Positions 23,253 to 34,453 of a stretch of 64,000 nucleotides of DNA are shown here, piece after piece. The notes under the pieces were generated by a model. The model was given only the letters and a program-made list of their open reading frames with translations. It made no database searches and was not told the origin of the DNA. The translations under genes and the position numbers were made by a program. The stretch's first letter is position 1, and each line of letters begins with the position of its first letter. Source of the DNA: Typhlomys cinereus (Eukaryota; Chordata; Mammalia; Rodentia; Platacanthomyidae); assembly GCA_023101885.1 (NCBI GenBank), contig JALPQD010000634.1, positions 868,001 through 932,000 on the forward strand, written 5' to 3'.

Positions 23253-25587
23253 GAAATTACAGAAGACACCAGAATGTGGAAGGACCTCCCATGCTCCTGG
23301 ATCGGCAGAGTCAACATCATAACAATGACCATCATATCAAAAGCAAAATAAAAATTCAATGCTATACCAACTCAAATCCCGAAGTAATTCTTTAAAGAAG
23401 TTGAGCAAACAATATCAAAATTCATATGGAAGTACAAAAGACCCATGATCACAAAAACAATCCAGAATAACAAAAACAATGCGGGAGTTATCACCATACC
23501 AAATCTTAATCTATATTACACATCCATAGTAATAAAAATAGCCTGGAGCTTGCTCCGAAATAAACTTGTTGATCAATGGATGAGGATGGAAGACCCAGAT
23601 ATAAGCCTACACATTCACAGCCATTTGATCTTTGACTAGGGGACCCAAAAAATACAATGGAAAAAGAAGAGCATTTTCAACAAAAAGTGGTGGCAAAACT
23701 GGATGTCCACATGCAGAAGGTTAAACTGAATCTGTACTTGTCAGCATGCATAAAAATTAATTGCAAATAGAACAAGGACCTTAATATGAGGCCAGAGACT
23801 ATAAAATCCCTAGTTGAAAGGGTCGGGTACTCTCCTGAGCTAATTGGACAAGGCCAAGGGCTCCTAAATAGAAATCCAATAGCACAGCCACTAGAACCAA
23901 CACTCAACATGTGGGATCTTATGACATTAAAGAGCTTCTGTTCAGATAAAGAGATTGTAAACCAAGCAAAATGGCAACCCCAGAATGGGATGAAATTTTC
24001 TCGAACACGTATCTGATAGAGCTCTTTTATTCATAGTGCAAGAAGAGCTTAAAAAACTGAACACCAAGAAGAAGAAACATGGCCCAATTAAAAAATGAGC
24101 CTATGTACACTGAAGGATGCTCCAGGAATCGGGGGGAGGAAAGGTTGCACTGGGAGAAAGGGAAGGAGGGGGGAAAGAAAGGTAAAAGGGAGGAGGGGAC
24201 AAGGGGATCCAGGGAGGGATGGAGGGAGAGAGGGGAATGGGGTACTTATCAACTTTGAACGAGTGGAAGAAATAAAAACAAATAGGCCTAGGAACTCAAA
24301 AGAATCTTTTTCAAGGATGAAATTGAAATGTCTAACAAATATATTAAAAAATGCTCCACATTGTTACTTAGCCATCAAGGAAATGCAAATTGAAATTTCC
24401 CTGAAATATCATCTTATCCTGGTCAGGATGACAAAAGTCCACAACTCAAGCATCACCAAATGCTGAGATGATGTGGAGAGAGGGTAATTCCCATATATTG
24501 CTGGTAGGAATGATGGCTTATACAACCATTCTGGTAATAAGTTTGATGATTTCTAAAAAAGTTAAAGATTGACATGTCATATGACCCTGCCATACCACTT
24601 CTGGGATAACCCCAATACTTCAAAAATTCATTACATTGACAGAAACACAACCATGTTCATAGCAGCACCATTTACAACAGCAAAGTCATAGAATCAACAC
24701 AAATGCCTAACAGTTGACTGTTGAATAAGGATAATGTGGGATTTATACAATGTCCCATCAAAAAAGATGAATTAATGAGATCTGCCAGGAATTGGATGGA
24801 ATTAGAAAAAGTTATATTGAGTGAAGTATTCCAGACACAGAAAATTACACGCTGTGTGTACTCCCTAATATGTGGATCCTAGGACTAAACCCACTTAATG
24901 ATATATTCATAGATAAATCTCTTTAATACATATTATAATCACAAAGACTATAAATAGGAGGGAAGGGGTAGGAGGGCTCCCCTAGAAAAAAGGAGAGAGC
25001 AGATCATGTTTCAGTAAAGAAAATAGGTCACCATCAAGTATTACATTAAATAAATCTCTACCCATCCTAAGCTGTGGGAAACTTAAGGAAGAGGGGGCAG
25101 CAAGATTATAAGACCCTAAAAATGGGGAGAACCAATGATATGCAAGATTCTCCACACAAGCTAAGGCTGCAGTAGCCATAATCAGACATTACACAATGAC
25201 AGACATGTCAATGACCCCCAAAGTCTTGCATGAATTACAGGCCGTACAATCCTTAGAGGCAAGGGATTAATAGTCATGATAATTAACAGTCATAATAAAG
25301 TTCCCATACTAGCAGTGAGCCCGAGAAAGTGTTCCAGGCTATGCCACTGAGTCCTCAAACCTTACTAGTGTGGAGGACTCAGACGTTTGGAATTCAAACA
25401 GAAAGATTCTCCAGGTGATGGGAAGGGGATAAGGAAGCACTCAGAGAAAGGGAGGGAGGGGGAGTGAAAACTAGAGGAAAATGGGGGAACAGGTAAAGGG
25501 GGAGAGGGAAAGATTGGAGGGAGGGAGAGGACCAGGGTACTATTGGAGCTTGATTGGGGAAAAAATAAAATATAAATTAAAAAAGCA
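23253..25587 (+). mobile_element. Old L1, ORF2 C-terminal part and 3' UTR (left arm)
   Basis: ORF2 sequence from mid-RT to the C-terminus (23,253-24,880) has many stops. It is followed by a 3' UTR with polypurine tract (25,380-25,540) and a poly-A-like end near 25,585. Within it, 24,106-24,290 is a foreign L1 3' end. It is mirrored, minus strand, at 49,606-51,923 in the right arm, so the insertion predates the duplication. Confidence 0.87.
24106..24290 (+). mobile_element. L1 3'-end fragment nested in old L1 ORF2
   Basis: A polypurine tract and the tail TTGAACGAGTGGAAGAAATAAAAACAA interrupt ORF2 at the point where the young copy reads through (near 62,580). ORF2 homology resumes at about 24,290. 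The same nested piece is present in the right arm at about 50,925-51,090. Confidence 0.7.
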
Positions 25588-25699
25588 TGCCAATTCTTAT
25601 TTACAGCACTACCAACACTCCATGAGCATATTACTATTTGATATTTAAGCATATTACAAATAACCATTGTATGAATATAACACTTTTCTTACTCACATA

Positions 25700-26440
25700 A
25701 TTCCTTTCTCTTTCTTTTTCCACATTTTTTCCTAATCATACGAGCTCAATAGTTAACCCCTCTTCTACCTCCTCCCTCCCCTCTATTGTCGTTCCCCATT
25801 GTATTCCACCCTTTCCCCCTTTTTTCACCTCTTCCTCCCCTCTGCCAGTGCCTCCCACTTCTTCTCTCTCATACTATTTTCCTTCTTTCTTTAATTTTTC
25901 GGTCTCATCCTACCATCCCATGTTCATAGCAGCTCTACTCACAGTAATAAAGAAGTATAACCAGCCTAGATGTCCAACAGTAGATGAGTGATTAATGAAA
26001 GTGTGTTACATTTATACAATGGAATACTATTCAGCAGTCGGAAAAAGAAGTGAAATAATGAAATGTGCTGGTAAATGGATGAGGGTGAAAGAAATTATAC
26101 TGAATGACTATCCTAGACACACACAGACAGATGTCACATATCCTCCCTTATAAGCAAAATATAGCATTAAACATTCAGAATAATATCATCAGACAGAAAC
26201 TCTTCTAACGCTCAGAAATGACAAGGGAACTCATGTCAAGGGTGTGGAGGAGCATCCCAAAAGAGTAGAGATGATTGAACTCAGGAAAATAGATGAATAA
26301 GGCAAATATGAACTTCTATTTATACTAAATACATAAAATTGTCTTAGTTGAATTACATGGAGGTGTGTTGTACCAAATGTACCCACCCTGTGCAGTGATA
26401 TAAATAATAATGTGTTTCATTCTTCATCAACCAATAAATA
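25700..26440. mobile_element. 5'-inverted (twin-primed) L1 fragment, left arm
   Basis: 25,700-25,915 is an L1 3' end on the minus strand (CT-rich on plus, with the tail at CACATTTTTTCCTAATCATAC). It is joined head-to-head to plus-strand ORF2 C-terminal and 3' UTR sequence (25,918 to about 26,440), as seen from CATGTTCATAGCAGC and ATGGAATACTATTCAGCAG. This inverted structure is typical of twin priming. The same structure lies at about 48,740-49,480. Confidence 0.75.
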
Positions 26441-27055
26441 TGTATGGTCATTCTATAAGCCCATGGTAGATGCACATTTTTAATTTTTTGATTCAATGGT
26501 TATCTGCATTCATCTATGTAGCTTTATGTCAAATCATGTTTTCTTTCTTACTTGCCTATGAACTACATGGGAGAAGGAGACACAGCCACCTTTACTGGCT
26601 GGATTCTCAACTGAATCACATTGATGACATTACATGTCTCCGTATGCTTGCATGAAATAGGTCTCACAGTTCACCACTTCCAAATGCCAGCACTGTGTCA
26701 AGAGCAGTACCAGGTAGTATGAAGCACTGATATGCAAGCTTGGTCCTCTCACTGCTGTGTGAAAGCTGTTACAAAGTAGATGAAGAGCACACAAGAATAA
26801 TGCAGACAATGTATGCTCTAGTCCCCACTGAGAGGGAATCTCTACTGAGTTTTCGAAGACGAATCCCCGGAGAGAATATTGTCTGCCATGGTTTAAATGC
26901 ACAAATGAGGTCTTCTTAAAAGAAGTCCAAATATTGATAGCAGCAGTTAGATGACTGACAAGAAAGAGAACATTTTTGCTGGCATTATTTTCGATTACCT
27001 ATTCCAAGTCATTGTGTAAAATATAGGATGCCCTGGACATAATGCATACATTTAC
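26441..27055. other. Region 3' of V2R exon 5 (left arm); no exon 6 found
   Basis: On the minus strand this is where the last V2R intron and the transmembrane exon would begin. I found no seven-transmembrane coding sequence here or in the next 26 kb to the window edge. Confidence 0.5.
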
Positions 27056-27179
27056 CTGTTCCATTGGAAATTTCATTCTCCAGGCAAGTGACACAATTAA
27101 AACAACAGGTATCCTTTCCCTCCTGTGGACTTTTCCTGAATCCAGGCATGCAATGTGAACTGCATACAGAGATGGGTGT
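27056..27179 (-). CDS. Vmn2r: V2R exon 5, left copy (open)
   Basis: This 124-bp exon encodes the cysteine-rich linker of a type-2 vomeronasal receptor. It starts TPISVCSSHCMPGFRKS and contains CCFNCVTCLENEISNGT. The cysteines fit the conserved linker between the ligand-binding ectodomain and the transmembrane domain in class C GPCRs. The acceptor TTTAG lies before 27,179. The donor G|GTAAAT is at 27,056, leaving one base of a split codon for exon 6. The frame is open and in phase with exon 4. The right-arm partner is 48,017-48,140. Confidence 0.9.
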
Positions 27180-27557
27180 CTAAAAAGTGTCAGATGTGAA
27201 TTGAGGACAGACAGGAATTTTATTTAATTGAACAGTGAATATAGGAAGTCAGAGAGCTGGACTAAAAAAACTTTATTTATAAGTTGTATTTATTCATATC
27301 AATAACAAATTTCAATCAATAGACCAGATGACCAGTTCAGTAGAACTGTCTGTATGTGTGTGTACCTATATGTATTATATATATCATATGGAATAATAAT
27401 TGTAGGCCAATATTATAGATCAAAAGTTCATCACAAAAATCTTAGAAAATGTAACTTTTAAGTTCAAGTACCTATTTTATTTTCTTCAAAGACACATACC
27501 TCAACACCAGGTCTTTGGTATTCATATTTCTATCCAAACATGACAAAGTTAACCCAC

Positions 27558-27785
27558 CTGTCTGTCTCCTGTGCTCCACTCTATCATATCCTCAGACAAA
27601 GACAATTGCTGACCACTTGTTAAATATGAGGAAAACATCCCAATTTTCACTTGAAGTCCAAGACCTTGTGGAAAATTCCAGAAGTTCAGAATGTCATACT
27701 CTGCATCCAACTTTTCTTTCTGATTCATAATAACTGGTTCTCCAGCAGGATTGTGAAAACGGATGTTCTTCAGGAAAGGGTTCAG
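27558..27785 (-). CDS. Vmn2r: V2R exon 4, left copy (open)
   Basis: This 228-bp exon (76 codons, phase 0 at both ends) encodes the C-terminal part of the ligand-binding ectodomain. It opens with LNPFLKNIRFHNPAGEPV, and the segment FWNFPQGLGLKVKIG is characteristic of V2Rs. The acceptor TTTCAG lies just before 27,785 and the donor CAG|GTGGGT is at 27,558. The intron to exon 3 is only 130 bp. The right-arm copy has lost 14 bp of this exon. Confidence 0.9.
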
Positions 27786-27915
27786 CTGAAAGGGATATGA
27801 ATTCTTGATGGACTTTAGTTAGAAAAAAGAACCCTAATTTGATTGGGAATAGTGTAAGATTTTAAGACAGTCACCTTTGTGAGAGTTACACACCATCTCC
27901 CAAAGGACATATTAC

Positions 27916-28719
27916 CTGCCATGGAGAAAATCGAATGTTCCCATTTTTCATTTTTTGCATGTCCACCTCTTGAAGAATCATCTTATGGAGACTATGGGCC
28001 ACAGCATACACTGCATTGTAAACATTGTAACTTCCATCACTCATGTCCATGTTGAAACGATGCCAAGGTAACCATTCCAAGGAGCCTCCAGAGGAACAAT
28101 TCTCTAATGTTCTACAAGTGGCATTTGATATTGGGCATTTAAAATATGACTCCCAAATTCTTGCAAGAAATATGTCTTCAGGGTATTTGGAAGGATTTGC
28201 ATTCTGGATAAAAGTCTTGAAAGTAGAAATTTCATGACGGTGTGGTGCAAAAATGAGACTCCCATGGAATGAGTCAAGGACAAAATGTCTCATACTTGTC
28301 ATCACATTCCACTGTGAGGTTGTGAGCCAGACCCTCCATGGAAGGACATGCTCCCACCTCCAAAACACCACCCTAAGAGAAGAGTCAGTGGCACCAAAAA
28401 TGATGATAACTTTTGCTGATTTTGTCACAATTGGGCTGTAATAAATATCAAGATCTGATATGGTGTACAGCACATTGGCGTGGATTTTTTCCACGAAAGC
28501 CACACAGACTCCATTCCTTTTCATCTCTAGACTCAAGTCTGAGACAAAGTGAATGCTCCTCTCATTATCTGAAATAATCAGGCCCACCCAGTTCCATCTG
28601 AAATGCACAATCAAAGAGACCATGGCAAGAGCCAGACATGTGTCTTTGGGAGCCATCTGATAGACAGAAGGAAATTTCACATGGTCACACAGACCGGGCT
28701 CAAAAGCCCCGAAGGTCAG
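27916..28719 (-). CDS. Vmn2r: V2R exon 3, left copy (open)
   Basis: This 804-bp exon (268 codons, phase 0 both ends) is the largest part of the Venus-flytrap ligand-binding ectodomain of a type-2 vomeronasal receptor, which detects peptide and protein pheromones on vomeronasal neurons. It begins LTFGAFEP. Typical segments are FPSVYQMAPKDTCLALAM, HFRWNWVGLIISDN, WLTTSQW, SFHGSLIFAPH and YNVYNAVYAVAHSLHKMIL. The acceptor is TTTAG before 28,719; its upstream tract is a GTT repeat plus poly-T. The donor CAG|GTAATA is at 27,916. The partner at 46,484-47,287 differs at about 31 of 264 amino acids, many of them clustered. Confidence 0.93.
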
Positions 28720-28929
28720 CTAAACAACAACAACAACAACAAAAAAAAAACATATAGGGAGTGACATGAGGAAGACGATTTCATAAATCATAGCCTCAGA
28801 TTTCATGGGCAGCAAATGAAGGATGTAGTCAGGTCTGTTCATCCATTCAAAATCATCTCTAACTTCACAAGACAATAGAATAAATGAACCATCACACTCA
28901 CATTTCCAAAATAAACATTTTTCTTCCAC
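28720..28929 (-). other. Intron 2 segment upstream of V2R exon 3 (left)
   Basis: A GTT microsatellite and poly-T (28,722-28,750) form the pyrimidine tract before exon 3. The right arm has a TTTG repeat there instead. Further upstream the sequence is conserved between arms, with short frames that I do not regard as coding. Confidence 0.5.
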
Positions 28930-29017
28930 TAATGTCGCTCCTCATCTCTTTTTGAATCAGGAGATGGATATCTCAGCAAGATTTAGAATCCATACCCTTT
29001 GAAAGTATCAGTTTTGT

Positions 29018-29215
29018 TCGGGGCAGATGGTACAGTGGTTAAAGCCCTTTTCTCACAAGGAAAAGGACCAGAGTTCAGATCCCCATCAGATCCCCCAGAT
29101 TCATTGTAAAAATGATAGACAGATGTGTGAGCCTCTAATTCTGTGGAATGTGGAGCCTGGGAATCCACACAGCAGGTTGACAAGCAGGACATGATAGTGT
29201 GTTCGGGGTTTCACT
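29018..29215 (+). mobile_element. B4-like SINE (left arm)
   Basis: A tRNA-like head (GGGGCAGATGGTACAGTGGTTAA, then a GAGTTCAGATCCCC B-box-like stretch) is followed by a segment containing AAAAATG and GCCTGGGAATCC, then GGTTGACAAGCAGG. This is the layout of rodent tRNA-plus-B1-like SINEs. It is mirrored at 46,000-46,196, and a related copy lies at 38,060-38,240. Confidence 0.65.
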
Positions 29216-29330
29216 AGAGCAATGGAGGATGATTCCAGTTATGCCCTTGTGCCCCCACAGACACACGCACTCGAGTGCACTCATGGGCAGCCACTTGTGC
29301 AACTCTATGTCATGTTATGCATAGTTGTCA

Positions 29331-30352
29331 ACAGAATGGGAGAAAATCTTCAATAACCACATATCTGATAGAGCTCTATTATCCAGAGTGCACAAAGAAC
29401 TTTTTAAAATTTTTTATTCTTTTTTTTCATTTATTCAATTGTGTGTGTGTGTGTGCATATGTGCATGTGTGTATATCTGTGTGTGTGTGTGTGTGTATGT
29501 GTGTGTGTGTGTGTGTGTAGAACCATCGGCGAAATCGGGAAACACCATGAACCACCTCCACCTCCTTGTTTACTCTGCCCCGGGATTCACAGGCTCTGCC
29601 CTGCCAGGACCAGAAATGCAGCCACCCTGCTTCTGCCCCGGTGTCTATACGTGGGGTCTAGGATCCGAACTCAGGACCTTCTGCCTGCAGGGCAGAGGCT
29701 TAACCCCTGAGCCACCTCTACAGACCCAGAGTGCACAAAGAACTTAAAAAACTAAACACCAATGAGCAAAATGACACAATTAAAAAATGGGAATGGGAAC
29801 TCAAAAGGTACTTTTTCAGGGACGAAATTCAAATGTCTAAAAAATATCTTTATGGGAAAAATCCACAATACAAACAACAAGAAATGCTGGAGAGGATATG
29901 GAGAAAAGGAAAATCTCATCCATTTTTGCTGATGGGAATGCTGGCTTATACAGTCACTACGGTGATCAGTTTCACAATTTCTAAAAAAACGTAAAGACTT
30001 AAATGCCACATTACCCTGCTATACTATTTCTTGAAATTATCCCCCAATAATGCAATGTCATGAACACAAACATATTCATTGCCCCCAGGCTATGCCATTG
30101 GGTTCTGAATACTAGCTAGGGTGGAGGACTCAGAGGGAGGTGTGGCATTCACACAAAAGGATGCTCCAGGGGATGAGATGGAGGAAGGGGGTGGCACCAG
30201 GAGAGAGGAATGGTGAGAGGCAGTGAAAGGAAGAGGGAAGCAGGGAGGGGAGAGTGCAATGGGGGATGAATGCGGATGGGTGGGGGATGAAGAAGACGCG
30301 GCTACCTGTTGAGCTTGTATGATTAGGGAAGAAAGTAAATGTGGGAGAAAAA
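29331..30352 (+). mobile_element. 5'-truncated L1 (left arm) with SINE insertion and internal deletion
   Basis: It starts at ACAGAATGGGAGAAAATC, near ORF2 codon 1040 by comparison with 62,461 in the young L1. It runs through the C-terminal region and then jumps at about 30,075-30,080 straight to the polypurine end (30,100-30,352). The mirrored copy in the right arm (43,847-45,776) keeps the intervening ~1 kb. Confidence 0.85.
29403..29725 (-). mobile_element. B2-like SINE within the left-arm L1
   Basis: Minus-strand copy with the TG tail at 29,441-29,518. The duplication CCAGAGTGCACAAAGAACTT at 29,383-29,402 and 29,726-29,745 brackets it. The same insertion occurs in the right arm (45,399-45,707), so it predates the inverted duplication. 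Confidence 0.92.
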
Positions 30353-30438
30353 TTATCAAGGTTGAAACATATTGTATAACACTGTATTATAATTTACTAT
30401 TTTTAGGGGAATAGAACTGGCCCCAAGAAGAATCTTAC

Positions 30439-30727
30439 CTGTGGATATTTGTAAATAGTCGCAAGTATTCCAATTTTGGCTGAAAGATCCCCTGTTCCAG
30501 TAATGACTGCTATAGATTTGCTTTCTCTTTTGCAGGTGAAATTAGGGATAAACATACTCCTTCCTGTGAGCCAGATGAGGGGATGCAGCAATGCAGTTTC
30601 ACTACTTTCCCAGATGTTGTAGAAATCGTACCCCAGAGATATGTTAGGTAGAAGGTGGAGATTCTTGTTGATCTCCTCAATGGCAAAAACCAATGCCATG
30701 GCTAACTGATAGTTTTGGGGATTTATC
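30439..30727 (-). CDS. Vmn2r: V2R exon 2, left copy (open)
   Basis: This 289-bp exon encodes the N-terminal lobe of the ectodomain. It contains INPQNYQLAMALVFAIEEIN, then LPNISLGYDFYN and a Cys-containing FTCKRES segment. The acceptor ATGCAG precedes 30,727 and the donor CAG|GTAAGA is at 30,439. It starts with one base completing the codon split by the exon 1 intron and ends in phase 0, matching exons 1 and 3. The right-arm copy has a net in-frame 3-bp gain. Confidence 0.92.
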
Positions 30728-32504
30728 CTGCATAGAGTACATAGAGAACATTTTTAGGGAAATACTTCAGTTGTTACCTTCAAATTCAGTGCACACCAGT
30801 GTATAGTATGTGTTGAAGGAAACTTCTCCTCAAAATTTCTAGTTGAGAATCTAGAGAGTCGTTGAGGTTACTAAAGCCTTTGTCAGGCAAGAAAAGGACC
30901 TAAGTTTTATTATGTATTATATATATATAATGAAAAATGAAGGAAATAGTTATAAATAGCACATTTTTGACCCTGAGGTATATGTTTATGTATGACAGTT
31001 ACTTCACTAAATATCAAACACTGAGTCATGCAATGTTGCTGATAAAAGAATTTTCCTTGTTCTAGAGAAATTTTTCCTAGTTGTAGAACATGTTCCAGCA
31101 TCCTCTTCAGATGTTTCTAGTGGATAGGTTTGCCTGGACATGGAATACTCAATCATTTTGCATCTGTTCCTTTTGGGTACAAAAAGGACTCCTCTTTCTC
31201 ACTGGAAAGCATACAATGGCAGACCTGATCAGTGTTGCCATTTCCTGAAGAGTTTTTAGCCCCAAATTTGGCAAGTGGCATTAGTAATTATTTCCTTAAA
31301 GTAACCAAGGGATTCCTAGCTGAACTTGCCCAATTCAAGCCAAGAATCCTGCAGTCCTGATACTTTTTGGTGCTCAATAATCGGTAGCAAACATCAGAAT
31401 CAGACTATGAACTCAGCCCCAACCATATGGAAATGCATTTTACATAACTGGGGAATCCATGCGCATAGTGATAACTAATGTATTTTATACTTTGGGGAAA
31501 TTATGTGCACAGTGATAACTATGTACATTTTAGAGACATGGAGAAATAATGTAAATAAAATAACAATAATAAACTTTTGCAAATTTATATTACAGAACTG
31601 GGGTAAGGAAGAGAAGAAGACTAGGATCAGAAGAAAGATTAGTAACCAAATGTCTAGAGGCACAAGGCAGAAGTAGGCGTGTGATGTCACTGCTTGTAAC
31701 TCTGACTCAAAAGCATGCAAGTGTGTGAAAGGCAACTCCAGTTATTGGAGCCTCTAAAAAAGGATATAAACAATCACCCATTCAGCAGAATCCTTTGTCC
31801 TAATTAGAGTAAGATTGTTCACTCAGATTCAGTGTTATTCTGCCTCATTTACTTATTTTCGAGAATTTTCATGATAGATAAGTCATTGATAACATGGGAT
31901 AACTGATTGTGTCCCTTCCAGTTATCACAGGCAAAACAAGAAAGGATGCAGATCTCAGAGCTGACTCATTTTTTTATGTATTGCATGAAGAAATGGTTTA
32001 TGGACTCTTTGGAAAGAGAAATTGAGTACACCCACTAAGAATCATGACTGAGCACTTTGGGCACAAATGTCCATACCATGTGACTTGTTAGGCATTATAT
32101 GCACATACTGAAAACATTAGCCTGTAATATTCTATTAGAAGGTAAGACTTCTGGAAGCCTCTGAAGATGCACCTCATGTCAGAGGTTCTGATTGGGTTTC
32201 TAAGTGCATCTTTCCATAACATTAACAACAGGTGTCAGGAAGTACACAGGCAATGGAGCAACATAGAGTGTTGTATCTCACTTTGTATCCCTGAAAAGAA
32301 AGCCGAAAGGATGATACTATTTTCAAATATGGTTAGATATTCAGAGGAAGCAGGAAAAATAAACTGTGGTTACACTGAGTAAGTTAGATAGCTTATGAAG
32401 AAGAGAATAAGAGTTATGGAAAACATCTCTTCATACACAGACCTCACAGGCATTATTCATTGACATATTTGAGGTGAAAACTAGTGAAGGAAGACGATAC
32501 TTAC
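30728..32504 (-). other. V2R intron 1 (left)
   Basis: The DNA between exons 1 and 2 is largely conserved in the right arm at 41,621-43,470. No SINE or L1 was recognised inside it. The right copy has a 39-nt insertion with a target duplication near 42,442. Confidence 0.7.
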
Positions 32505-32698
32505 TGTTGAGAAATTTGTGTGCTATCAGCCCCTTCAGTGTGGGGGGAGGTTTGAGATGTATACAGAGGAAAAAACCCACTGATCATTACATCTCCATCA
32601 TGGTACACACTATCAAGCAGATGTAGAGAACACCCAATGTACCTTTCAAAACTGACAGGAAGGATCATGCTCCAGAAGATGCAAGCCAAAGTGAACAT
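32505..32698 (-). CDS. Vmn2r: V2R exon 1 with signal peptide, left copy (open)
   Basis: The ATG at 32,698 starts MFTLACIFWSMILPVSF, a hydrophobic signal peptide typical of V2R exon 1. It is followed by the segment HDGDVMISGFFPLYT, a conserved early V2R feature. The coding part is 194 bp, ending at CA|GTAAGT (32,505) with two bases of a split codon, which fits exon 2. The frame is open upstream of the ATG too, but MFT is the start I prefer by family pattern. The right-arm copy is frameshifted. Confidence 0.88.
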
Positions 32699-33557
32699 CT
32701 TAAACAGGCTAGCAAAATGCAGAGAATAAGCAGGAACTGAATGTGCTATATCATTGTGGTGCACATTCTCTGACAGGTATAAGGGTACATGTGTGTCTGT
32801 GGTTATTATATTGCTGGATAGAAAGTTAACCATACACTACATTCTCTGTCCCCTAGAGAAATCCTCCTCTCTTTACACCCTCAGGCTTCACATCTGAGGT
32901 ACTCAGTGCATATGAAAAACAAGATTTGGAAAACACATCTGAAGAGCACTGTCTCGAGCCCCAGGAGTCATTGAACATCCAATGCCAAGGGTTACTGGAG
33001 CCACTGTCCTGGGGGGATATGAACAATCAAGACAATGTCCACTAGACAAGTGCAAGAGCCTGAAGGCAGACAGGAATGTGGCCAGACATTGTCTTCTGGA
33101 CATAAGAGGGCTACCACATCCACGAACACACAGCATAAGATCTACATGGAAATATGTATTTCTTATCAATTCATCCCAAAGAAAGGAAAGAGAAGTCAAC
33201 TGACCCCACCTCACTGAGGAAATGATGATGATCAATGCTGAGGAGTAGGGAGGAAGGCACTTTCTTCAGTGGTTGACCCACGGACTGAAAATCCAGAAAG
33301 TGCTCACCTACATGCTGTCAGATGAAACCCAATGGGCCACTCATACCAAAAAGGATAGTAGGAGAGAGGAAGGAAAGGAAAAAGGTTAGGAGAAGGAAGA
33401 TGAGATTGGAGATAAGGTATGAAAAGGTTATAAAGTCACTGTATTTGTGTGTTAACCAATAAGAGAATGATTTAAAAAAAAAAAACAGAGTTCCATAGCC
33501 TAAGGTACCCAAAACACTGACTCAAAAAAAATAAAAAACAATAATTCCAATGTGCAC

Positions 33558-33960
33558 TGTGGAGAGTAGTTGCAATAAAGATGGATTATGGGAGGAACAT
33601 TTTAGCATGAGCATACCAGGTGGAAAACTGACATGAGTATGTTTGAATCACAGCAGATTCTGGATTAAGGCCAGAGCCAGGAGGTGGCTAAGGACCCAGC
33701 CCTGTGTGCCTTGTCACTGAGATAAGAATTCCTTGTGTACGACTGACCTTTTAAAAGACTGCATTGTATGCTCCAAGAAAACCACAGCATCTTTATCCTT
33801 CATGGAATCTGCTGAGGACCATTATTATTTCACTTATACGATAAATAATCTTGCTTGGATTGATCTAGGCTGCTGTGTCTCTGTCTGAGTCAACAGTTTA
33901 CCTTATCCCAGCTTTTCTGTATGTGTCTTTTTTTCTTCATTCTTGCATTGCCCCAACAGA
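33558..33960 (+). mobile_element. Possible solo LTR upstream of V2R exon 1 (left arm)
   Basis: This ~400-bp block starts TGTGGAGAGTAG and ends TTGCCCCAACA (TG...CA ends). An AATAA-containing middle and a CT-rich 3' part resemble an LTR. No clear target duplication was found and the family is not identified. It is mirrored at about 40,158-40,560. Confidence 0.35.
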
Positions 33961-34177
33961 ACAATACCCATGATAAATACACATATATAATATACAAGGA
34001 AAGACATTTAACAATTGCTGGAGCAGTGACATCTTCCATTCTTTAGTGTTGAAATGACTCACATGGTGCCCACACTGCTGCAGTTAACCAATCCATCATG
34101 CTCCTTTTAAGATTCCTCATTAAACTAATTTTTTCACAAGCTACACTTGAGTGGCTCTCATTCTTGGTCTGTCATAA

Positions 34178-34453
34178 CTATGTATAATGAAGACATATTT
34201 GTTTATCTCTCAATGGAAAGGACGTGCAGCCTTTGGTGTTCAGGTGAGGCACAGCAGAAATACAGGTGAGCTTTTGAGGAGTGGTCACGTCATTTCCACT
34301 GTGGGTAATGATGCCCACAATTGAAATTAATTTCTGTGGTGTTGGCGTATGTACAGGCATAATATCAAAACAGCAATTCTCCCCTATGTTGTATGGAATG
34401 GAACATCCTGTGGTGACAGTATCACGTTGTCCCTGTCCTTGGTAAAAAGACAT
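34178..34453 (-). other. Unidentified open frame, partner of 39,665-39,919
   Basis: A 91-codon frame is preserved in both arms over 84 codons, with about 7 amino-acid differences. I recognise no family. It contains several Cys and Thr/Pro residues (CCFDIMPV, HLNTKGCTSFPLRDK). The substitutions look mostly amino-acid changing, which argues for chance preservation after a recent duplication rather than a functional protein. Confidence 0.3.

Noticed and set aside
32903..33235. 110-codon open frame upstream of V2R exon 1
   Set aside because: The mirrored copy (40,878-41,123) is truncated by a frame change, no family is recognised and no splice context links it to the V2R; probably chance.
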